Shown: positions 51,967 through 63,877 of the stretch, in pieces
Layout of the letters: each line of letters opens with the position of its first letter
Numbering within the stretch: the first letter of the stretch is position 1
Assembly (NCBI RefSeq): GCF_002090075.1
Contig: NZ_BBRI01000002.1
Location: 1,116,001 to 1,180,000, forward strand
Origin: Demequina sp. NBRC 110052
GTDB taxonomy: Bacteria; Actinomycetota; Actinomycetes; Actinomycetales; Demequinaceae
Direction: 5' to 3'
Length of the DNA: 64,000 bases
The notes under the pieces: model-generated
The model's input: only the letters and a program-made list of their open reading frames with translations
Told to the model about the DNA's origin: nothing
The model's database searches: none
Made by a program: the position numbers and the translations under genes

Positions 51967-53541
51967 CTACAGGCCCGTCAGGAGCGTCGCGGCGTCCTCG
52001 AACAGCGTGAGCACGCCGCCGGGGAGGATGCCGAGCAGGATGACAGCAGCCGCCGTGATCCACACGACGACGCGGGCGTACGGGTGGTAGTCGACCTCGA
52101 TCGACTCCTCCTGGTCCTCAGGCACGTCGGTGAAGAACATCAGCACGATGAGACGCACGTAGAAGAACGCCGCTGCGGCCGAGCACAGCACCGCGACGAA
52201 CACGAGCGGCCATGCACCGCCGTCGATCGCGGCGGCGAACGCCTGGAACTTCCCGATGAAGCCCGCGGTCAGCGGGATTCCGGCGAAGGACAGCAGGAAC
52301 AGACCCATCGACGCCGCGAGCAGCGGCTCGCGCTTGCCCAGACCGGCCCACTGGCCCAGGCGCGTCGCCTCGGCGCCCACGGTGCCGTCGACTGCCTTCT
52401 CGCGCACCTGCGTCAGCACCGCGAAGGCACCGATCGTCGCGAGGCCATAGGTCAGCAGATAGAACGGCACAGCCGAGAGCGCCTGAGGCGAGAACCCGGC
52501 GAAGGCCACGAGGATAAAGCCCGCGTGCGCGACGGACGAGTACGCGAGCATGCGCTTGAGGTCCGTCTGCACCAGCGCGAGCACAGTGCCGACGACCATC
52601 GACAGGATCGCGACGGTCCAGATCAGCCAGTTCAGCTCCCATTCGAGCGGGAACAGCGCGGTGAACACGACGCGCAGGAGCGCGGCGGCAGCCGCAGCCT
52701 TGGTGGCGGCTGCCATGAAGGCGGTGACCGGAGTCGGGGCGCCCTGGTAGGCGTCGGGCGACCACGTGTGGAACGGCACCGCGCCCAGCTTGAACAGCAG
52801 TCCGACCAGCACCATGACGGCACCGATCACGAACAGCGGCGACATGTCCGGCAACGCGATGATCGCGGCGGCGACGTCGGCGTACGAGAGCGAGCCTGTG
52901 GCGCCGTACAGCAGCGCGACTCCGAACAGGTAGATCGCCGATGAGAACGCGCCGAGCAGGAAGTACTTCAGGGCGCCTTCGTGAGACAGCAGGCGCTTGC
53001 GACGCGCCAGCGCGACCATGATGTACAGCGGCAGCGAGAAGACCTCGAGCGCCACGAACAGCGCGAGGAAGTCGACTGTCGCCGCGAACAGCATCATGCC
53101 GCCGACTGCGAAGAGCGCGAGTGGGAACACCTCGGTGAGCTCGAAGCCGCGACGACGCGCCTCCGCCTCGTCCTCGGAACCCGGAGCGGTCGAGCCCAGC
53201 GGCGTGAACGCCTCCTCACCCGCGCGGGTGCGGGCAGCGAACAGCAGTACGCCGAGGATGCCGAAGACAAGCAGCATGACGTGCCACGCGAGAGCCTGGC
53301 GGTCCATGACGAACATGCCTGCCTGAGCGACCACGCCTGCGGCGTCGTACGTGGCCCACTGGACGATCGCGGTCCCGGCGGCGGCCACCATGGCGCCGAG
53401 CGCCAGCCCGAGCTGCACGTGACGGCGGGTCGTGTGGGTGCGGATAATCGCCTCGAGCAGGATGCCGACGGCGCCGGCGAGCAGCACGATGATCGTCGGC
53501 GCGAAAGCCGCGTAGGAGATCTCGGGGGCGGTGAACATCAC
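51967..53541 (-). CDS. nuoN: NADH-quinone oxidoreductase subunit N
   Basis: Antiporter-like proton-pumping subunit of complex I, 524 residues, about 14 transmembrane helices. Conserved parts include LEVFSLPLYIMVAL, KYFLLGAFSSAIYLFG, FKLGAVPFHTWSPDAYQGAPTPVTAFMAAATK and KRMLAYSSVAHAGFIL. The loop around residue 120 (GSTAPGSEDEAEARRRGFE) is longer than in E. coli, as is common in actinobacteria. The start overlaps nuoM by 4 bp. Confidence 0.96.
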   Translation of the reverse strand: MMFTAPEISYAAFAPTIIVLLAGAVGILLEAIIRTHTTRRHVQLGLALGAMVAAAGTAIVQWATYDAAGVVAQAGMFVMDRQALAWHVMLLVFGILGVLLFAARTRAGEEAFTPLGSTAPGSEDEAEARRRGFELTEVFPLALFAVGGMMLFAATVDFLALFVALEVFSLPLYIMVALARRKRLLSHEGALKYFLLGAFSSAIYLFGVALLYGATGSLSYADVAAAIIALPDMSPLFVIGAVMVLVGLLFKLGAVPFHTWSPDAYQGAPTPVTAFMAAATKAAAAAALLRVVFTALFPLEWELNWLIWTVAILSMVVGTVLALVQTDLKRMLAYSSVAHAGFILVAFAGFSPQALSAVPFYLLTYGLATIGAFAVLTQVREKAVDGTVGAEATRLGQWAGLGKREPLLAASMGLFLLSFAGIPLTAGFIGKFQAFAAAIDGGAWPLVFVAVLCSAAAAFFYVRLIVLMFFTDVPEDQEESIEVDYHPYARVVVWITAAAVILLGILPGGVLTLFEDAATLLTGL

Positions 53542-55031
53542 TCGGCAACCTCCGCGGAGACGACCGGGATCACGTCAGCCGACGGCTCCCGGAGATAGTC
53601 GATGGCGAGCGAGGGCAGGAAGCCCAGCAGCAGCATGAGGCCGATCAGCGGCCACAGCACCAGGCGCTCGCGCACGGACAGCTCGCGCGTGGACTCGAGG
53701 CCCTCGCGAGTGGGGCCCGTGAAGACCTTCTGGTAGGTGAGCAGCACGTACAGGGCGGCGAGGATCACTCCGAGCGCGGAGATCACGACTGCGGTCTTCG
53801 CGACGCCGAAGGCGCCCACGAGCACCATGATCTCCGAGACGAACGGGGAGAGTCCGGGCAGAGCGAGCGCGCTGAGGCCGATGATCAGGAACGTGCCGGC
53901 GAGCACCGGCACAACCTTCTGCAGGCCGCCGTAGTCCGCGACGTCGGCGCTGCCCGTGCGGCGGATGAGGAACCCGACGACCAGGAACAGCGCGCCCGTG
54001 GACAGGCCGTGGTTGAACATGTAGAAGGCGGCACCCTCGACCGAGGTCGGCTGGAACGCGAAGATGCCCAGCACCATGATGCCGAAGTGGCTCACCGAGG
54101 TGAAGGCCACGAGGCGCAGCATGTCCCTCTGTCCGATCGCGAGCAGCGCGCCGTAGATCACGGAGATCACGGCGAACACGATGATGACCGGCGCCGCCCA
54201 TGCGGAGGCCTCCGGGAAGAGCACCAGGCACAGGGTTAGCATGCCGAAGGTGCCGATCTTGTCCAGCACCGCCACCAGCAGGGCCGTCGTCCCGACGCGC
54301 GCCGTCTCGGCCACCGTCGGCAGCCACGTGTGGACGGGCACCATCGGCGCCTTGATCGCGAAGGCGAGGAAGAACGCCAGGAAGATCAGCCGCTCTGCGG
54401 TGGTGCCGAAGTCAGTGCCCTGCAGGTTGTCAATCAGGTACGCGTGCTCGCCCCCTGGCCCCACGAAGTACAGGGCCACGACGCCGACCAGCATCACGAG
54501 ACCGCCGACCAGGGAGAAGATGAGGAACTTCACTGCGGCGTAGCGGCGCTGGGCACCGCCGAACGAGCCGATGAGGAAGTACAGCGGGATGAGCATCGCC
54601 TCGAACAGCACGTAGAACAGGAAGACGTCGCGCGCAGCGAAGATGCCGACCATGAACGCCTGGCTGAGCAGCACGAGCGCGAGGTAGCGCGAACCGCGGG
54701 TCGCGTCGCCCTCGTCATCGCGCCAGCCGGCGAGGATCACCAGCGGCGTGAGGAGGAGCGCGAGCACGATCATCGACAGACCGAAACCATTGACGCCCAG
54801 CGCCCAGCTCGCCCCGATCTGCGGGATCCACGAGTACATCTCGGTGAACTGCTGAGTGCCGGCCGAGCCGAGGTCGAACTGCGTCAGCATGACGACGCCG
54901 AGCACGAGCTCGAGCAGGGTCACGCCGAGCGCGACCTCGCGGGCTCGGGCACGCGCGCCCTCCGGCAGCGCGAACAGCACGGCGGCGCCCGCGGCTGGCA
55001 GCGCGACCAGCACGGTCAGGAACGGGAACAT
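53538..55031 (-). CDS. nuoM: NADH-quinone oxidoreductase subunit M
   Basis: A 497-residue antiporter-like membrane subunit. Typical segments are FYVLFEAMLIPLYFLIGSFGG, KAPMVPVHTWLPTVAETARVGTT and RLVAFTSVSHFGIMVLGIF. It starts immediately after the nuoL stop and overlaps nuoN, all on the minus strand. Confidence 0.96.
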   Translation of the reverse strand: MFPFLTVLVALPAAGAAVLFALPEGARARAREVALGVTLLELVLGVVMLTQFDLGSAGTQQFTEMYSWIPQIGASWALGVNGFGLSMIVLALLLTPLVILAGWRDDEGDATRGSRYLALVLLSQAFMVGIFAARDVFLFYVLFEAMLIPLYFLIGSFGGAQRRYAAVKFLIFSLVGGLVMLVGVVALYFVGPGGEHAYLIDNLQGTDFGTTAERLIFLAFFLAFAIKAPMVPVHTWLPTVAETARVGTTALLVAVLDKIGTFGMLTLCLVLFPEASAWAAPVIIVFAVISVIYGALLAIGQRDMLRLVAFTSVSHFGIMVLGIFAFQPTSVEGAAFYMFNHGLSTGALFLVVGFLIRRTGSADVADYGGLQKVVPVLAGTFLIIGLSALALPGLSPFVSEIMVLVGAFGVAKTAVVISALGVILAALYVLLTYQKVFTGPTREGLESTRELSVRERLVLWPLIGLMLLLGFLPSLAIDYLREPSADVIPVVSAEVAE

Positions 55032-56912
55032 CTACAGCACCCCCAGGACGACGAAGGCCACAAGGCCCGCGAGGCCGATCAGGATCAGCGCCGCGTAGGA
55101 GCGCACCTGTCCGGACTGGAATCGGCGGAGGGACTCTCCGAGCTTGGACACCCCGGTCGCGGTGCCGTTGACGGCTCCGTCCACCACGGCTGCGTCGGCA
55201 TAGACGAGCGTGCGGGTGAGGTGCGTGCCCGGCCGCTCGAAGACGGCGCGGTTCACGGAGTCCTGGAAGAAGTCATTGCGTGCGGTCAGCGTGGCGAGCG
55301 AGGGCGCCGGGGCCTCCGTCGGCACGTCAGCCCTGCCGTACTTGAGCCATGCGACCACGACGCCGACGGCCACGAGCGTGAGCGTGAGGGTCATGATGAC
55401 CGGCACCGACAGCACGGGCTCGTGGTGCTCCACGTGACCGGTGACGGGCTCGAGCCACGTCGAGAACCGGTCGCCCGCGGCAAGGAACCAGCCGAGCCCG
55501 GCCGATCCGACGGCCAGCAAGATCATGGGCACCGTCATGAGCCACGGGGACTCGTGCGGGTGCTGATCGTCGGTCCAGCGCGCCTTGCCGTGGAACGTCA
55601 TGAAGAACAGGCGCGACATGTAGAACGCGGTCAGGCCAGCGCCGATCAGCGCGGCGAGGCCGAACACCCAGGGCTGCCACCCCTCGCCCACAAACGCGGA
55701 CTCGATGATCTTGTCCTTGGACCAGAAGCCCGCGAACGGCGGCACGCCGAGGATCGCGAGCCAACCCAGCCCGAAGGTGACCCACGTGACGACCATCGCG
55801 GTGCGCAGCGCACCGAAGCGCCGCATGTCCACCTGGTCCTTCATGCCGTGCATGACGGATCCGGCGCCGAGGAACATGCCTGCCTTGAAGAAGCCGTGCG
55901 TGACCAGGTGGAAGATCGCGAAGGCGTACCCGACGGGGCCGAGGCCAGCGGCGAGCATCATGTACCCGATCTGCGACATCGTCGACGCAGCGAGCGCCTT
56001 CTTGATGTCGTCCTTCGCCATGCCGATGATCGCGCCGAGCAGGAGCGTCAGCGCACCGACCGCGGCGACCACGAGCCGGGCGGTCTCGGTGAGGTCGAAG
56101 ATCGCGGACGAGCGCACGATGAGGTAGACGCCCGCCGTGACCATGGTCGCGGCGTGGATGAGGGCCGAGACCGGCGTCGGGCCTGCCATCGCGTCGCCCA
56201 GCCAGGACTGCAGCGGGAACTGTGCCGACTTTCCGGTCGCGGCGACGAGCAGGGTGAGGCCGATCGCGGTGAGCGTGGCAGTGGAGGCCTCGCCCACCTG
56301 GGCGAAGACCTCCTCGAACCCGAGCGAGCCGAAGGTGGCGAACATGAGGCCCATCGCCACGATGAGGCCCACGTCGCCGACGCGGTTGACCACGAAGGCC
56401 TTGTTTGCCGCGGTCGCGTACTCGGGCTTGTGGTTCCAGAAGCCGATCAGCAGGTACGACGCGAGTCCCACGCCTTCCCAGCCGACGAACAGCAGCAGGT
56501 ACGAGTCGGCGAGCACGAGCAGCAGCATCGCGGCGACGAACAGGTTGAGGTACGCGAAGAACACGCGGCGGCGCGGGTCATGCTCCATGTACGCCACGGA
56601 GTACAGGTGGATGAGCGTGCCCACGAAGCTGACGAGCAGCACGAAGGTCACGGACAGCGGGTCCACCAGCAGCCCGGCGTCGAGCTGAAGCTCGGAGCCG
56701 GAGATCCACGTGAACAGGTGCACGGCGTGCTCGCGCGACTCGGCGTCGAGTCCGAGCAGCTGGAGGAACGCCCCGAAGCCGACGACGAACGTCGTCGCGG
56801 AGGCGGCCACGCCGAGCCAGTGTCCCCACGCGTCCGCGCGCTTGCCGGCGAGCAGCAGCGCGAAGCTGCTGGCCAGCGGCACGGCGATGAGGAGCCAGGT
56901 CAGGTCAAGCAT
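55032..56912 (-). CDS. nuoL: NADH-quinone oxidoreductase subunit L
   Basis: The largest antiporter-like subunit, 626 residues, carrying the long lateral helix. Signatures are [75 protein letters not shown] and AGPTPVSA. The C-terminal third carries the extension that lies along the membrane arm. nuoK lies 3 bp upstream and nuoM follows directly. Confidence 0.96.
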   Translation of the reverse strand: MLDLTWLLIAVPLASSFALLLAGKRADAWGHWLGVAASATTFVVGFGAFLQLLGLDAESREHAVHLFTWISGSELQLDAGLLVDPLSVTFVLLVSFVGTLIHLYSVAYMEHDPRRRVFFAYLNLFVAAMLLLVLADSYLLLFVGWEGVGLASYLLIGFWNHKPEYATAANKAFVVNRVGDVGLIVAMGLMFATFGSLGFEEVFAQVGEASTATLTAIGLTLLVAATGKSAQFPLQSWLGDAMAGPTPVSALIHAATMVTAGVYLIVRSSAIFDLTETARLVVAAVGALTLLLGAIIGMAKDDIKKALAASTMSQIGYMMLAAGLGPVGYAFAIFHLVTHGFFKAGMFLGAGSVMHGMKDQVDMRRFGALRTAMVVTWVTFGLGWLAILGVPPFAGFWSKDKIIESAFVGEGWQPWVFGLAALIGAGLTAFYMSRLFFMTFHGKARWTDDQHPHESPWLMTVPMILLAVGSAGLGWFLAAGDRFSTWLEPVTGHVEHHEPVLSVPVIMTLTLTLVAVGVVVAWLKYGRADVPTEAPAPSLATLTARNDFFQDSVNRAVFERPGTHLTRTLVYADAAVVDGAVNGTATGVSKLGESLRRFQSGQVRSYAALILIGLAGLVAFVVLGVL

Positions 56913-56915
56913 CGA

Positions 56916-57215
56916 TCAACCCTTCAGTTCCGCAGGCTCGTCGAGAGAGATGGTCTGGCGGGCGCGGAACACCGCGATGATGATCGCCAGGCCCACCACC
57001 ACCTCGGCGGCCGCGACGACCATGACGAAGAACGCCATGACCTGTCCGTCGATGGTGCCGTGGATGCGCGAGAACGCGACGAGCGCCAGGTTCGCGGCGT
57101 TGAGCATGAGCTCGACGCCCATGAACGCGACGATGGCGTTGCGGCGCAGCAGGACCGCGGCCGCGCCGATCACGAACAGCACGACGGCGAGGTACACGAA
57201 CGCCATGGGGCTCAT
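56916..57215 (-). CDS. nuoK: NADH-quinone oxidoreductase subunit K
   Basis: A 99-residue subunit with three transmembrane helices, [19 protein letters not shown], then [18 protein letters not shown] with the essential membrane Glu, and [19 protein letters not shown] with the second. I chose the internal ATG at 57213-57215, which overlaps the nuoJ stop (ATGA) and gives the normal length. Confidence 0.95.
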   Translation of the reverse strand: MSPMAFVYLAVVLFVIGAAAVLLRRNAIVAFMGVELMLNAANLALVAFSRIHGTIDGQVMAFFVMVVAAAEVVVGLAIIIAVFRARQTISLDEPAELKG

Positions 57216-57997
57216 CGCTCGTCCTCCTTGTCGGTGGGCTCGGGCTTGGAGATGCCCGACGCCGGACGCGCCTTCTTCTTGGACGGATCGGTGAGCGCGG
57301 CGCGCCACTCGAAGCCCTCGGTGGTCTGGTGGCGCGCCTCGAGCACGCGCGAGACCGACTCGTCGATCGGCTTGCCCTCGGGGTCGAGCGCGGGCACGTC
57401 GAGCGCGTTGTGACGCGCGTAGACGCCAGGCATCGGCTTGTTGACCGGGTTGGCGCCGGCGAGGACTCGCTCGCGCTGCAGCTCCTGCTGCGTGCGGCGG
57501 GGCCTGAGGCGCGGGGTGTGGGTCATGACGAGCGCGCCCACGGCGGCGGTGATGAGCAGCGCGCCGAGGATCTCGATGACGACCACGTAGTCGGTGAAGA
57601 GCAGCATCGCGACGGCGTCGGGCTCTCCGGACACGCCTTCCTCGGCCGGCTCGAACGCCACCTCGGAGATGGCTGCAATGAGCAGGATTGCGAGGCCGGC
57701 TGCGCCGACGAAGGCGATCCAGCGCTGGCCCGTGAGCGTCTCCTTGAGCGACTCGCGCTGGTCGACGCCGACCAGCATGAGCACGAACAGGAACAGCATC
57801 ATGACCGCGCCCGTGTAGACGACGATCTGCACGACGCCCAGGAACGGGGCGCCGAGCGTGACGTACGCGACCGCGAGCCCGATCATCACGCCGATGATCG
57901 ACACCGCGATGTGCACGGCCTTGCGTGCGAACAGCAGCGATAGCGCGGGGATCACCGTGAGCGCGGCGATCGACCAGAACAGGACGGGGGAGATCAC
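57212..57997 (-). CDS. nuoJ: NADH-quinone oxidoreductase subunit J
   Basis: A 261-residue membrane subunit with five helices in the first 165 residues (for example [21 protein letters not shown]). A charged cytoplasmic tail of about 90 residues follows, not present in E. coli NuoJ (about 184 residues) but common in actinobacteria. GTG start at 57995-57997 with AAGGAGG upstream. Confidence 0.95.
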   Translation of the reverse strand: MISPVLFWSIAALTVIPALSLLFARKAVHIAVSIIGVMIGLAVAYVTLGAPFLGVVQIVVYTGAVMMLFLFVLMLVGVDQRESLKETLTGQRWIAFVGAAGLAILLIAAISEVAFEPAEEGVSGEPDAVAMLLFTDYVVVIEILGALLITAAVGALVMTHTPRLRPRRTQQELQRERVLAGANPVNKPMPGVYARHNALDVPALDPEGKPIDESVSRVLEARHQTTEGFEWRAALTDPSKKKARPASGISKPEPTDKEDER

Positions 57998-57998
57998 G

Positions 57999-58676
57999 TC
58001 ACGCCTCCTTGCCTGCGACCGCGGCGTTCTCGGGAAGCGTGGGGTCCTCGGGGCGGTTCTCGCGCACCCAGTCGACCTGCGCGTCGACGACCTCGGTCAC
58101 GTCACCGCGGTAGTAGTCGCCGTCGGTGGTGCCCGGGACCATCGGGTGCGGGGCCTGGAGCATACCGTCCTCGAGGGGTGCGAGGAGGTCCTGCTTCTCG
58201 TAGATGAGGCCCTCGCGCGTGGGACCGGCGAGCTCGTACTCGTTGGTCATGGTGAGCGCACGGGTGGGGCACGCCTCGATGCACAGTCCGCAGAAGATGC
58301 ACCGCAGGTAGTTGATCTGGTAGACGCGGCCGTAGCGCTCGCCAGGGCTGTACTGCGCGTCGGGCGTGTTCGAGTCGGCCTCGACGTAGATCGCGTCCGC
58401 GGGGCAGGCCCAGGCGCACAGTTCGCAGCCGATGCACTTCTCGAGCCCGTCCGGGTACCGGTTGAGCTGGTGGCGGCCGTGGTAGCGCGGCATCGGCGGA
58501 GTCTTCTTGCGCGGGTACTGCTCGGTCACCGTGGGCTTGAAGAAGTTGCGCAGCGTGATGCCGAATCCGGCCACGGGCGCGAGCGGTCCGGGCTTGGGCA
58601 GGTTGGACTCGAACCGCTCGGTCGCCTCGGCGTCCTTGGCGCGGTTGACCTCCCAGGTCTCGTCAGCGTCAGTCAT
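57999..58676 (-). CDS. nuoI: NADH-quinone oxidoreductase subunit I
   Basis: A 225-residue peripheral-arm protein with two [4Fe-4S] motifs, [12 protein letters not shown] and [12 protein letters not shown], passing electrons toward the quinone site. I start at ATG 58674-58676 ([15 protein letters not shown]), which overlaps the nuoH stop by 8 bp; earlier codons lie within nuoH. Confidence 0.96.
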   Translation of the reverse strand: MTDADETWEVNRAKDAEATERFESNLPKPGPLAPVAGFGITLRNFFKPTVTEQYPRKKTPPMPRYHGRHQLNRYPDGLEKCIGCELCAWACPADAIYVEADSNTPDAQYSPGERYGRVYQINYLRCIFCGLCIEACPTRALTMTNEYELAGPTREGLIYEKQDLLAPLEDGMLQAPHPMVPGTTDGDYYRGDVTEVVDAQVDWVRENRPEDPTLPENAAVAGKEA

Positions 58677-60078
58677 CGGCGCCTCCCTCGGTCGAAGTCT
58701 TCTGGGCCTCCACAGTGCGGCCGGTGCGCGGCGACGGCGGGAGGGTCTGGTGCGGCAGCGGCGGCACGGGGTAGCCTCCGGCGAACGCGTCGAACGGCTC
58801 CGGCTCCGCATCGGGCTCCGGCTCCTCGACCTGCTGCGTCTTGGAGTCCTTGATGAAGCCCCAGAACGCGTAGACCAGGAGGATGGCGACGATCGCGGCG
58901 ACCGCGTCGAACAGGTTGAGGTCGCGCTCGAACTCGGTCATGAGCTGGCGGCCGACCGCGAAGAACACGAGCCAGCCGAGTCCCACCGGGATGAGCACCT
59001 TCCAGCCGAACTTCATGAACTGGTCGTAGCGGAAGCGCAGCAGCGAGCCGCGGACCCACACGAACACGAACATGAGCAGCCAGATCTTGATGATCAGCCA
59101 TACGGGCGGGAAGATCCCAGTGTTGAGCATCTCCGCGCCCGGCCACGAAGCCGGCCACGGGGCGTGCCAGCCTCCCAGGAACAGCACGGAGGCGACTGCC
59201 GAGACGTTGATCATGTTCATGTACTCCGCGAGGAAGTACCACGCGAACTTCATGGACGAGTACTCGGTCATGAAGCCCGCGACCAGCTCGCCCTCGGCCT
59301 CGGGGAGGTCGAACGGCAGGCGGTTCGTCTCGCCGATCATGGAGATGACGTACAAGACGAAGGCGGGCAGCAGCGGCCACACCCACCAGCGGTCGGTCTG
59401 CGCATCCACGATCGCCGAGGTGCTCATCGAGCCGGAGAGCATGAAGACGGTGACGAGCGACAGGCCCATCGCCAGCTCGTACGAGATGATCTGCGCGGTC
59501 GACCGCACGGCGCCCATGAGCGGGTAGACCGACCCCGACGCCCACCCACCGAGCACGATGCCGTACACGCCGATCGCGGCGCACGCGAGGATGAACAGCA
59601 CCGCCACGGGGAAGTCCGTGAGCTGCAGCGGCGTCGTGAAGTCGGTGAACGGGATGTGCGTCGCGGGCCCGAACGGGATGACCGAGAAGATCAGCAGTGC
59701 GGAGAACACGGAGATCATCGGCGCCAGGATGTACAGCGCCTTCTCAGAGGCGCGCACCGTGATGTCCTCCTTGAAGAGGAGCTTCATCGCGTCGGCGACG
59801 GACTGGAGCAGACCGAAGGGGCCGCGCATGTTCGGGCCTGGGCGCTGCTGGAGGCGGCCGATCACGCGGCGCTCGAACCACACCGCGAACAGCACGGACG
59901 TGAGCAGGAACACCAGCAGAATGACGGCCTTGATGATGCTGACCCACAGCGGGTCGCCCGCCAGGGTGCCGTAGTTGTCGAGGCACGTCTGCTGCGCCTC
60001 GGTCACGGCGGCGGCGTCGGTGACGTCGCACCACCGCTGCGCCATCTCGGGGTCGATCTCGGTGAGGAGGCCGAGCAT
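58669..60078 (-). CDS. nuoH: NADH-quinone oxidoreductase subunit H
   Basis: A 469-residue membrane subunit forming part of the quinone chamber. Signatures are [35 protein letters not shown], and [20 protein letters not shown]. The C-terminal 90 residues after the last helix are Pro/Glu-rich and extend beyond the E. coli protein, as in other actinobacteria. ATG 60076-60078 overlaps the nuoG stop by one base. Confidence 0.96.
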   Translation of the reverse strand: MLGLLTEIDPEMAQRWCDVTDAAAVTEAQQTCLDNYGTLAGDPLWVSIIKAVILLVFLLTSVLFAVWFERRVIGRLQQRPGPNMRGPFGLLQSVADAMKLLFKEDITVRASEKALYILAPMISVFSALLIFSVIPFGPATHIPFTDFTTPLQLTDFPVAVLFILACAAIGVYGIVLGGWASGSVYPLMGAVRSTAQIISYELAMGLSLVTVFMLSGSMSTSAIVDAQTDRWWVWPLLPAFVLYVISMIGETNRLPFDLPEAEGELVAGFMTEYSSMKFAWYFLAEYMNMINVSAVASVLFLGGWHAPWPASWPGAEMLNTGIFPPVWLIIKIWLLMFVFVWVRGSLLRFRYDQFMKFGWKVLIPVGLGWLVFFAVGRQLMTEFERDLNLFDAVAAIVAILLVYAFWGFIKDSKTQQVEEPEPDAEPEPFDAFAGGYPVPPLPHQTLPPSPRTGRTVEAQKTSTEGGADD

Positions 60079-62540
60079 CAGGCACCGCCCTTCACGGCGA
60101 CGGCCGCGCCGGGCTCGACGCGCAGCTCCTGCGCGATCCAGCAGCCGGGCGACTTGGTGGGCATCCACACCACGTCGTCGACCATGTCGGTGACGACGGC
60201 GGGCAGAGTGATCGCGCCACGGCCGGAGCCGGTGACGGTCACGACGTCGGTCACGCCGAGTCGCTCGGCGGTCGCGGCGGAGAGCCGCGCCACAGGCGCG
60301 CGGCCGGTGCCGGCGAGGTAGGGCTCGCCGTCCTGCAGCGCGCCCTCGTCCACCAGCAGGTGCCACGAGGCGAGGGTGATCACGCCCGACGCAGGGGCCG
60401 GGGCGGCCTTCGCCTTGGGGGCGGCGGGGCGCTGGCTGTCGTCGGCGCCGAGCGCGGCGAGCTCGGCGTTGATCGCCTCGATCGTGCCAACGTTGAGCTC
60501 GACCCCCAGCTCGCGGCCGAGGATGTCGATCACGCGGTGGTCGGACAGCGCGTCGGTGGGGATGGCGGTCGCGAACGAGCGCAGGCGACCCTCCCAGTTG
60601 ACGAACGTGCCGGACTTCTCCGACGGCGGCGCGACGGGCAGCACCACGTCGGCGTGCTCGGCGACCTCGGTGCGGCGCACCTCGAGGCTGATCACGAAGT
60701 CGGCGGCGGTGAGGGCGGCGGTCATGTCTGCCGTCACGTCGGACGGGGTGACTCCGCCCACGACGAGCGCACCGATCGCACCCTTCGCGGCGTCGGACAC
60801 GATCGCGGCGGCGCTGCGGCCCTTGGCCTTGGGGAGGTCCTCGACGTTCCACGCGGCGGCGACGGCCTTGCGAGCCGCGGCCTTGGTGGCGTCACGACCG
60901 CCTGGCAGCAGCGTCGGGAGGGCGCCGGCCTCGAGAGCGCCACGCTCACCGGCACGGCGAGGGATCCACACGAGCGAGGCGCCCGTCCTCTCGGCGAGGG
61001 CGGCGGCCGCAGTGAGCGCACCCGGCGCTCCCGCGAGACGCTCGCCGACGATGATGACTGAGCCCTCGGCACCGAGCGCCTCGAGGGCGTCGCCGTCGAG
61101 TCCGTCGAGCGCCGCAGCCTCCTGGCCGGGCGCGGCGGGCACGAGGGCCGCGTCGAGCTTCGCGGCGCCGCGCGACACGAACGGCGCGGCGGTGAAGACC
61201 TGCTGCTTGCCGAGCGACTTGCGCAGGCGCAGGAAGACCACGCCACCCTCATCCTCGGGCTCGAAGCCTGCCATGAGGACCGCCGGAGCCTTCTCGAGGT
61301 CGGCGAACGTCACGCCCAGGCCGTGGCCGGCGACGTGCGCACCGAGGAACGCGAGCTCCTCGTCCGAGGCGACGCGCGTACGGGCGTCCACGTCATTGGT
61401 CCCGAGCGCGACGCGCGCGAGCTTGGCGTACGCGTACGCGTCCTCGAGCGTGACGCGACCACCGGGAAGCACTGCCGCTCCCTTGGGCTCCTCGCCCGTC
61501 GTCGCAGCCTTGAGGCCGGCAGCGGCGGCGGCGATCGCCTCGGGCCACGAGACCTCAACGAGCTCGCCGTCCTTGCGCACCAGGGGGCGCGTGAGGCGGT
61601 CGGGCTGGTTCTGCCACGAGAACGCGAAGCGGTCCTTGTCGGTGATCCAGTCCTCGTTGACCACCGGGTCGTTCTGCGCCATGCGGCGCATGATCGAGCC
61701 GCGACGGTGGTCGGTGCGGATGGCGGAGCCGGAGCTGTCGTGCTCCGAGATGCCGGGCGTGCTCACCAGGTCGAACGGACGCGAGCGGAAGCGGTACGCC
61801 GAAGACGTCAGCGCGCCGACCGGGCAGATCTGCACGGTGTTGCCCGAGTAGTACGAGCTGAATGCGCGACCGGACTCGTCCTCCGCGGCGGGACCCTGCG
61901 GGCTGTAGCCGTCGAAGTCGAGCACGTTCTCGTCGAACGTGCCGATCTGCTGCATCGCGCCACGGTTCTGCAGGTCGATGAAGGCGTCGCCCGCGATCTC
62001 CTTGGAGAAGCGGGTACAGCGCTGGCACAGCACGCAGCGCTCGCGGTCGAGCAGGATCTCCGAGCTCAGCGCGAGGGGCTTCTCGAAGACGCGCTTGACG
62101 TCCACGAAGCGCGACTCGGGGCGGCCGTGGTTCATCGCCTGGTTCTGCAGGGGGCACTCGCCGCCCTTGTCGCACACCGGGCAGTCGAGCGGGTGGTTGA
62201 TCAGAAGCAGCTCGAGCACGCCCTTCTGCGCGCGGTCGGCCTCCTCGGAGGTGTGCTGCGTGTTGACGACCATGCCCTCGGTGACGGTCATGGTGCACGA
62301 CGCCTGAGGCTTGGGGAAGGCGCGCAGGTTGCCGTCGGGGCCGGGGCTGGCCACGTCGACCAGGCACTGGCGGCACGCGCCTGCCGGCTTGAGCGCGGGG
62401 TGATCGCAGAAGCGGGGGATGTCGATGCCGACCTGCTCCGCGGCGCGGATGATGAGCGTGCCCTTGGGAACGGTCACCTCCGTCCCGTCGATGGTGAGCG
62501 TGACGGTCTCGACGGCGGCCTTGTCCGCGGTCGCGGTCAT
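60078..62540 (-). CDS. nuoG: NADH-quinone oxidoreductase subunit G
   Basis: An 820-residue iron-sulfur subunit of the peripheral arm. N-terminal [2Fe-2S] domain with [17 protein letters not shown]; then His/Cys cluster [17 protein letters not shown]; then [10 protein letters not shown] with a later CPVGAL. The rest is a degenerate molybdopterin oxidoreductase domain. ATG 62538-62540 ([14 protein letters not shown]); earlier frame-open sequence lies inside nuoF. Confidence 0.95.
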   Translation of the reverse strand: MTATADKAAVETVTLTIDGTEVTVPKGTLIIRAAEQVGIDIPRFCDHPALKPAGACRQCLVDVASPGPDGNLRAFPKPQASCTMTVTEGMVVNTQHTSEEADRAQKGVLELLLINHPLDCPVCDKGGECPLQNQAMNHGRPESRFVDVKRVFEKPLALSSEILLDRERCVLCQRCTRFSKEIAGDAFIDLQNRGAMQQIGTFDENVLDFDGYSPQGPAAEDESGRAFSSYYSGNTVQICPVGALTSSAYRFRSRPFDLVSTPGISEHDSSGSAIRTDHRRGSIMRRMAQNDPVVNEDWITDKDRFAFSWQNQPDRLTRPLVRKDGELVEVSWPEAIAAAAAGLKAATTGEEPKGAAVLPGGRVTLEDAYAYAKLARVALGTNDVDARTRVASDEELAFLGAHVAGHGLGVTFADLEKAPAVLMAGFEPEDEGGVVFLRLRKSLGKQQVFTAAPFVSRGAAKLDAALVPAAPGQEAAALDGLDGDALEALGAEGSVIIVGERLAGAPGALTAAAALAERTGASLVWIPRRAGERGALEAGALPTLLPGGRDATKAAARKAVAAAWNVEDLPKAKGRSAAAIVSDAAKGAIGALVVGGVTPSDVTADMTAALTAADFVISLEVRRTEVAEHADVVLPVAPPSEKSGTFVNWEGRLRSFATAIPTDALSDHRVIDILGRELGVELNVGTIEAINAELAALGADDSQRPAAPKAKAAPAPASGVITLASWHLLVDEGALQDGEPYLAGTGRAPVARLSAATAERLGVTDVVTVTGSGRGAITLPAVVTDMVDDVVWMPTKSPGCWIAQELRVEPGAAVAVKGGA

Positions 62541-63877
62541 GCGTGCGCCTCCTCGGTGGTCGGCTCGGAGGTGGACGATGCGGCGGTGTAGTCGAACAGC
62601 GCCGAGGCGGCGTGGTCGAACGGGCACTTGCCCTCGGTCACGTGCCGCTCGTACTCCTCGCGGAAGAGCTTGACGGAGCTGATGATGGACGACGTCGCAC
62701 CGTCGCCGAGCGCGCAGAACGAGCGGCCAGCGATGGAGTCGCACGTGTCGAGTAGCTGCTGGATGTCGGCCTCGGTGCCGTTGCCGGCTTCGAGGCGCTT
62801 GAGGATCTGGGTGAGCCAGAAGGTGCCCTCACGGCACGGCGTGCACTTGCCGCACGACTCGTGCTTGTAGAACTCCGTCCAGCGGGTGACGGCGCGCACC
62901 ACGCACGTGGTCTCGTCGAAGATCTGCAGCGCTCGGGTGCCGAGCATCGAGCCCGCGGCTCCCACGGACTCGTAGTCCAGCGGTGTGTCGAGGTGCTCCT
63001 CGGTGAAGATCGGCGTGGACGATCCTCCCGGGGTCCAGAACTTCAGAGACTTGCCCCCGCGCATGCCGCCGGCCATCTCGAGCAGCTCGCGCAGCGTGAT
63101 GCCTAGCGAGGCCTCATACTGGCCCGGCTTCTCCACGTGGCCCGAGAGCGAGAACAGGCCGTGGCCCTTCGAGCGCTCGGTTCCCATGCCCGCGAACCAC
63201 TCGACGCCGCGCTCGACGATCGCGGGGACCGAAGCGACAGACTCGACATTGTTCACGACGGTGGGTCGCGCGTACAGGCCCGCGACGGCGGGGAACGGCG
63301 GCTTCAGGCGCGGCTGGCCGCGGCGGCCCTCGAGCGAGTCGAGGAGCGCGGTCTCCTCGCCGCAGATGTAGGCACCGGCGCCCGCGTGGACGGTGACGTC
63401 CAGGTCGAAGCCCGAGCCGTGGATGTTCTTGCCCAGGTCTCCCGCCTCGTACGCCTCACGCACCGCCTGCAGCAGTCGGCGGTACACGTGCACCACCTCG
63501 CCACGCACATAGATGAAGGCGTGGTTGCAGCCGATGGCGTACGACGTGATCGCGACGCCCTCCACGAGCACGTGAGGGTTCGCCATCATGAGCGGGATGT
63601 CCTTGCACGTGCCCGGCTCGGACTCGTCGGCGTTGACCACGAGGTAGCGCGGCTTGCCGTCGTCCGGGGGCAGGAAGCCCCACTTCATGCCGGTGGGGAA
63701 GCCCGCGCCACCGCGACCGCGCAGCCCGGAGTCCTTCACCATCTGCACCAGGTCGGCCTTGTCGATGCCGAGGGCCTTCTTGAGGGCGCCGTAGCCGCCG
63801 CCCTTGACGTAGGACGCGTGCTTCCAGGACTGCTCCTGGTCCCAGTTCGCGCTGAGGACGGGTACGAGTTCGGTCAC
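62537..63877 (-). CDS. nuoF: NADH-quinone oxidoreductase subunit F
   Basis: A 446-residue NADH-binding flavoprotein subunit, the electron entry point. NADH/FMN motifs are GRGGAGFPTGMKW, ADESEPGTCKDIPLM and AGAYICGEETALLDSLEG. The [4Fe-4S] cluster is bound by ESCGKCTPCREG and a later Cys in GRSFCALGDGA. GTG start at 63875-63877, overlapping the nuoE stop by 4 bp. Confidence 0.96.
   Translation of the reverse strand: MTELVPVLSANWDQEQSWKHASYVKGGGYGALKKALGIDKADLVQMVKDSGLRGRGGAGFPTGMKWGFLPPDDGKPRYLVVNADESEPGTCKDIPLMMANPHVLVEGVAITSYAIGCNHAFIYVRGEVVHVYRRLLQAVREAYEAGDLGKNIHGSGFDLDVTVHAGAGAYICGEETALLDSLEGRRGQPRLKPPFPAVAGLYARPTVVNNVESVASVPAIVERGVEWFAGMGTERSKGHGLFSLSGHVEKPGQYEASLGITLRELLEMAGGMRGGKSLKFWTPGGSSTPIFTEEHLDTPLDYESVGAAGSMLGTRALQIFDETTCVVRAVTRWTEFYKHESCGKCTPCREGTFWLTQILKRLEAGNGTEADIQQLLDTCDSIAGRSFCALGDGATSSIISSVKLFREEYERHVTEGKCPFDHAASALFDYTAASSTSEPTTEEAHA

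Noticed and set aside
54330..57413. Open frame of 1027 codons on the plus strand
   Set aside because: Antisense to nuoM, nuoL and nuoK. The predicted protein is a charged low-complexity string with no domain.
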